Made by a program: the position numbers and the translations under genes | In this document: piece after piece, positions 31,548-33,824 of the stretch | Position numbering within the stretch: the stretch's first letter is position 1 | Layout: the number at the start of each line of letters is the position of its first letter | The notes under the pieces: model-generated | Told to the model about the DNA's origin: nothing | Seen by the model: only the letters and a program-made list of their open reading frames with translations | Database searches by the model: none | Source of the DNA: an uncultured Fibrobacter sp. | GTDB lineage: Bacteria > Fibrobacterota > Fibrobacteria > Fibrobacterales > Fibrobacteraceae | Reading direction: 5' to 3' | Length of the DNA: 33,824 bases | Assembly: GCA_946408125.1 (NCBI GenBank) | Contig: CAMJQW010000023.1 | Span: forward strand, 1-33,824

Positions 31548-31580
31548 GGTGGTATTTTACATTTTGTGTAAAATACCACC
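31548..31580. promoter_or_regulatory. Perfect 14-bp inverted repeat: distal candidate activator site and/or gltBD terminator
   Basis: GGTGGTATTTTACA (31548-31561), TTTTG, TGTAAAATACCACC (31567-31580). The core repeats TTTTACA-N5-TGTAAAA. Read on the - strand, this hairpin begins 17 bases after the gltD stop and is followed by TTTATTTTT, a good intrinsic terminator. Both readings may be true: termination of gltBD and an enhancer for dapF. Confidence 0.7.
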
Positions 31581-31597
31581 AGTTCTTAACGGAGGTT

Positions 31598-32959
31598 CTA
31601 AAGCTTCGCGACTTTCGCCTTCGCGTCGGCCATGGCACGCACCACGAGGGATGCGCCGTTCGCGCAGTCACCCACCGCATGGATGTGTCGGGCAGGATCT
31701 GCGATAATCGCCGTACGCGGGGTGAGTTGCAGACCCAAGTCGTTCACGATGCCTTCGGCAGGCACGCCAGTGAATCCCATGGCGAGCACCACCAGGTCGG
31801 TATCGATGACCTCGGTAGAATTCGGGACTTCGTTCGGCTTGAGCGGGCGACCCTGCGGGGACATTTCCCATTCCACGCGAACCGCTTCCACGCCGGCCAC
31901 GCGGCCATCCTTCACAATGAACTGCTTGGAAGAAACATTCCAGCGACGTTCGCCGCCCTCGTGCTGGGCATAGCTGGTGCGCAGCATGTACGGCCAATCG
32001 GGCCACGGCGTAGACGGAGAACGTTCCTCGGGCGGCTTGGGCATGAATTCCACCTGGAGCACGCTTTCGCATCCTTCACGGATGGCCTTGCCCACACAGT
32101 CGTTACCCGTATCGCCACCGCCAATCACCAGGACCTTGCGGCCCTTCGCGCTGAACTTTTCGGGATTTGCTTCACCCGGCTTTTCGGCTCCGTGCAAGAA
32201 GTCGAGAGCGAGGAAGATTCCTTCGGCTTCGCGGCCCGGGATTTTCAAATCGCGAGCATTCGGCGTACCGATGGCGAGGAACACCTCATCAAAATTCTTG
32301 TGGATGTATTCCGCGGCAACGTCCTTGCCGATTTCGGTATTGTAGACAAACTTGATTCCGGCGGCTTCGAGCAAAGCGATGCGGCGGTCGATAATGGACT
32401 TGTCAAGTTTCCAGTTCGGGATACCGTAGCGCAGCAGGCCACCCGCCTTCGGTTGCTTTTCGAAGACCGTGACGGCATAGCCCTTGCGGCGCAATGCCTC
32501 GGCTGCGAACAGGCCCGAAGGACCAGAACCGATGACAGCGGCAGACTTGCCGTTGGGTTCAGCCGTCGGCAACACCACGCGACCTTCCTCGAAGGCGGTC
32601 TCGATGATGAACTTTTCGATCTGGCGCACCATCACCGGGTCGTTATGCACGTTGCCGGTACAGGCGGATTCGCAGAGCGCCGGGCAAACGCGGCCCGTAA
32701 ACTCCGGGAAGAACGCCGTCTTGCTGATGATATCGTAAGCGCGTTCCGCATTCCCCACGGCAACAGCCGCATTGAATTCGGGGACGAGGTTACCGAGGGG
32801 GCAACCCGCACCATGGCAGAACGGTATTCCGCATGTGTGGCAGCGGCTCGCCTGATTGATGACCTCTATCGAGGTGAGCTTGCGTTCGACTTCGTTATTG
32901 TCCTTGACACGCTCTTCGACAGGGCGGTAGATGTCTGCGATTCGGTTTGTTTGCTGCAT
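31598..32959 (-). CDS. gltD: Glutamate synthase small (beta) subunit
   Basis: A 453-residue FAD/FeS protein that takes electrons from NAD(P)H and passes them to the large subunit, which makes two glutamates from glutamine and 2-oxoglutarate. The N-terminal cluster-binding region has CHTCGIPFCHGAGCPLGN and CPALCESACTGN. The FAD loop is IGSGPSGLFAAEALRRKGY, the pyridine-nucleotide loop VIGGGDTGNDCVG, and near the C-terminus ALVVRAMADAK follows AVGDCANGAS. GGAAG lies six bases before ATG 32959. It follows gltB after a 112-base gap that holds two palindromic repeats. The hairpin after its stop probably ends the gltBD transcript. Confidence 0.95.
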   Translation of the reverse strand: MQQTNRIADIYRPVEERVKDNNEVERKLTSIEVINQASRCHTCGIPFCHGAGCPLGNLVPEFNAAVAVGNAERAYDIISKTAFFPEFTGRVCPALCESACTGNVHNDPVMVRQIEKFIIETAFEEGRVVLPTAEPNGKSAAVIGSGPSGLFAAEALRRKGYAVTVFEKQPKAGGLLRYGIPNWKLDKSIIDRRIALLEAAGIKFVYNTEIGKDVAAEYIHKNFDEVFLAIGTPNARDLKIPGREAEGIFLALDFLHGAEKPGEANPEKFSAKGRKVLVIGGGDTGNDCVGKAIREGCESVLQVEFMPKPPEERSPSTPWPDWPYMLRTSYAQHEGGERRWNVSSKQFIVKDGRVAGVEAVRVEWEMSPQGRPLKPNEVPNSTEVIDTDLVVLAMGFTGVPAEGIVNDLGLQLTPRTAIIADPARHIHAVGDCANGASLVVRAMADAKAKVAKL

Positions 32960-32999
32960 AATAGACTTCCGTATTTAAATCCTTCACACGTCATGGCGG

Positions 33000-33065
33000 T
33001 TCCGGGTCAAGCCCGGAATGACGTTTGATCCGCCATCTAGATTCCGGGTCAAGCCCGGAATGACG
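33000..33065. repeat. Two direct copies of a 24-bp palindromic repeat in the gltB-gltD gap
   Basis: Each copy (33000-33023 and 33042-33065) contains TTCCGGG, TCAAG, CCCGGAA, followed by TGACG: a 7-bp stem with a five-base loop. The copies are identical and 42 bases apart, start to start. CGTCAT just before the first copy (32989-32994) can pair with the trailing ATGACG to lengthen the stem. Similar palindromic intergenic repeats are known in several phyla. Here they could tune gltB/gltD ratio by stabilising the upstream mRNA or pausing transcription. Confidence 0.8.
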
Positions 33066-33071
33066 TACGGC

Positions 33072-33824
33072 TTATTTATTCCTCGCTTGCAGTGCGTTCC
33101 TGTAATCCACCGGGAATATCTTCACGAACTTCGGACGTTCGCTATTCCAGTTCTCGAGAATGCGCTTGCCCTTCTCGCTACCCGTCGCCTGAACGTGCTG
33201 GTTGATGATATCGAGAAGTTCGCTTTCGCTCTCGGTACCCGGAAGCACGCTTTCAAGGTCGGCAGAATCCACGTTGCAGCTCAGGTCAAAGTGACCCGTC
33301 TCGTCGTACACGTAGGCAAAGCCACCCGTCATACCTGCAGCGAAGTTCACACCCACGCGTCCAAGCACAACAACGCGACCGCCCGTCATGTATTCACAGC
33401 CGTGGTCACCCACGCCTTCACTCACGAGGAGCATACCCGAGTTACGGATACCGAAGCGTTCGCCAGCGAGACCGTTGATGAAGATCTTGCCCGAGGTTCC
33501 GCCGTAACCGATGACGTTACCCGCAATCACGTTGTCTTCGGCCTTGAAGCTTGCATTGCTAGGCGGACGCACGATAATCTTACCGCCCGAAAGGCCCTTG
33601 CCCATAAAGTCGTTCGCTTCGCCTTCGAGGTCGAGCGTAATACCCGGAGCGAGGAATGCGCCGAAACTCTGACCCGCGACACCCTGAAGGTGAACCTTGA
33701 TGGTATCTTCGGGGAGGCCCTTCACGCCGAAGTGTTCGTCCACCTCGCCGGAAAGTTCCGTACCCACCGTACGGTCGACGTTGTGTACCACCGTGCAGAG
33801 TTCCACGGCCTTGCCGCTCTTGAG
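33072..33824 (-). CDS. gltB: Glutamate synthase large (alpha) subunit, C-terminal part only
   Basis: Only the last ~250 residues are inside the window; the frame is open through base 33824. They form the GXGXG beta-helix domain of the glutamate synthase alpha subunit: repeated glycine motifs in GANDFMGKGLSGGKIIVRPP-like, NVIAGNVIGYGGTSGKIFI, GERFGIRNSGMLLVSEGVG, CEYMTGGRVVVLGRVG, and FAAGMTGGFAYVYDETGHF. This domain holds the two catalytic parts together and has no active-site residues itself. Its partner gltD follows. The glutaminase and FMN/FeS domains are outside the window, so their integrity cannot be checked. Confidence 0.94.
   Translation of the reverse strand, partial: LKSGKAVELCTVVHNVDRTVGTELSGEVDEHFGVKGLPEDTIKVHLQGVAGQSFGAFLAPGITLDLEGEANDFMGKGLSGGKIIVRPPSNASFKAEDNVIAGNVIGYGGTSGKIFINGLAGERFGIRNSGMLLVSEGVGDHGCEYMTGGRVVVLGRVGVNFAAGMTGGFAYVYDETGHFDLSCNVDSADLESVLPGTESESELLDIINQHVQATGSEKGKRILENWNSERPKFVKIFPVDYRNALQARNK

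Overview
The window looks like a stretch of chromosome from a Fibrobacter-type bacterium (phylum Fibrobacterota). This rests on secreted proteins with poly-serine linkers and C-terminal sorting-like domains, a DUF4859-type module, and a ruvAB promoter carrying a near-perfect match to the LexA box described for Fibrobacter succinogenes. Many promoters have TATATT -10 boxes very close to the start codon. Coding density is high. I see no tRNA, rRNA, CRISPR array, insertion sequence or phage gene, and no gene-free stretch over 300 bases.

Layout. (1) 1-5.2 kb, + strand: three exported proteins. These are the 3' end of a pectate-lyase-like enzyme, a lipoprotein with DUF2341/LamG-like domains, and an HExxH metallopeptidase-like protein with a DUF4859-like module. 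(2) 5.3-7.1 kb: ruvA-ruvB behind a strong promoter with a LexA box. (3) 7.1-8.6 kb, - strand: an Omp85-like outer-membrane barrel. (4) 8.6-15.8 kb, + strand: a tight cluster of RND/MMPL exporter, aspartate aminotransferase, FHA-ABC transporter and Ser/Thr kinase, closed by a strong terminator. (5) 15.8-16.9 kb: yraN and yciO. (6) 16.9-21.0 kb, - strand: a c-type cytochrome / FeS / NrfD module resembling a shortened Alternative Complex III. (7) mntP. (8) 21.6-25.7 kb, - strand: moxR, a DUF58 protein and a membrane transglutaminase. (9) 25.8-33.8 kb, - strand: a nitrogen-metabolism block that reads gltB (partial), gltD, dapF, dapL, a NifA-type sigma-54 activator, and glutamine-dependent nadE.

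The most interesting signal is in block 9. A sigma-54 promoter with exact -24/-12 spacing (TGGCAC-N5-TTGCA) lies just upstream of dapF. Two TTTTACA-N5-TGTAAAA palindromes sit about 110 and 145 bases upstream of the predicted start site, 31 bases apart (three helical turns). The sigma-54 activator gene is two genes downstream in the same direction. This looks like a self-contained sigma-54 circuit linking diaminopimelate and NAD synthesis to glutamate/glutamine status. The distal palindrome also lies in a hairpin that probably terminates gltBD.

Other points of interest are the respiratory module, which has an NrfD-cytochrome c fusion and no molybdopterin-like subunit, and the kinase/FHA-ABC pair, which parallels PknF/Rv1747 of Mycobacterium. 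Four genes have a TATATT box 6-7 bases before the ATG and no Shine-Dalgarno sequence, suggesting leaderless transcripts. All functional statements come from reading motifs by eye; no database search was run.
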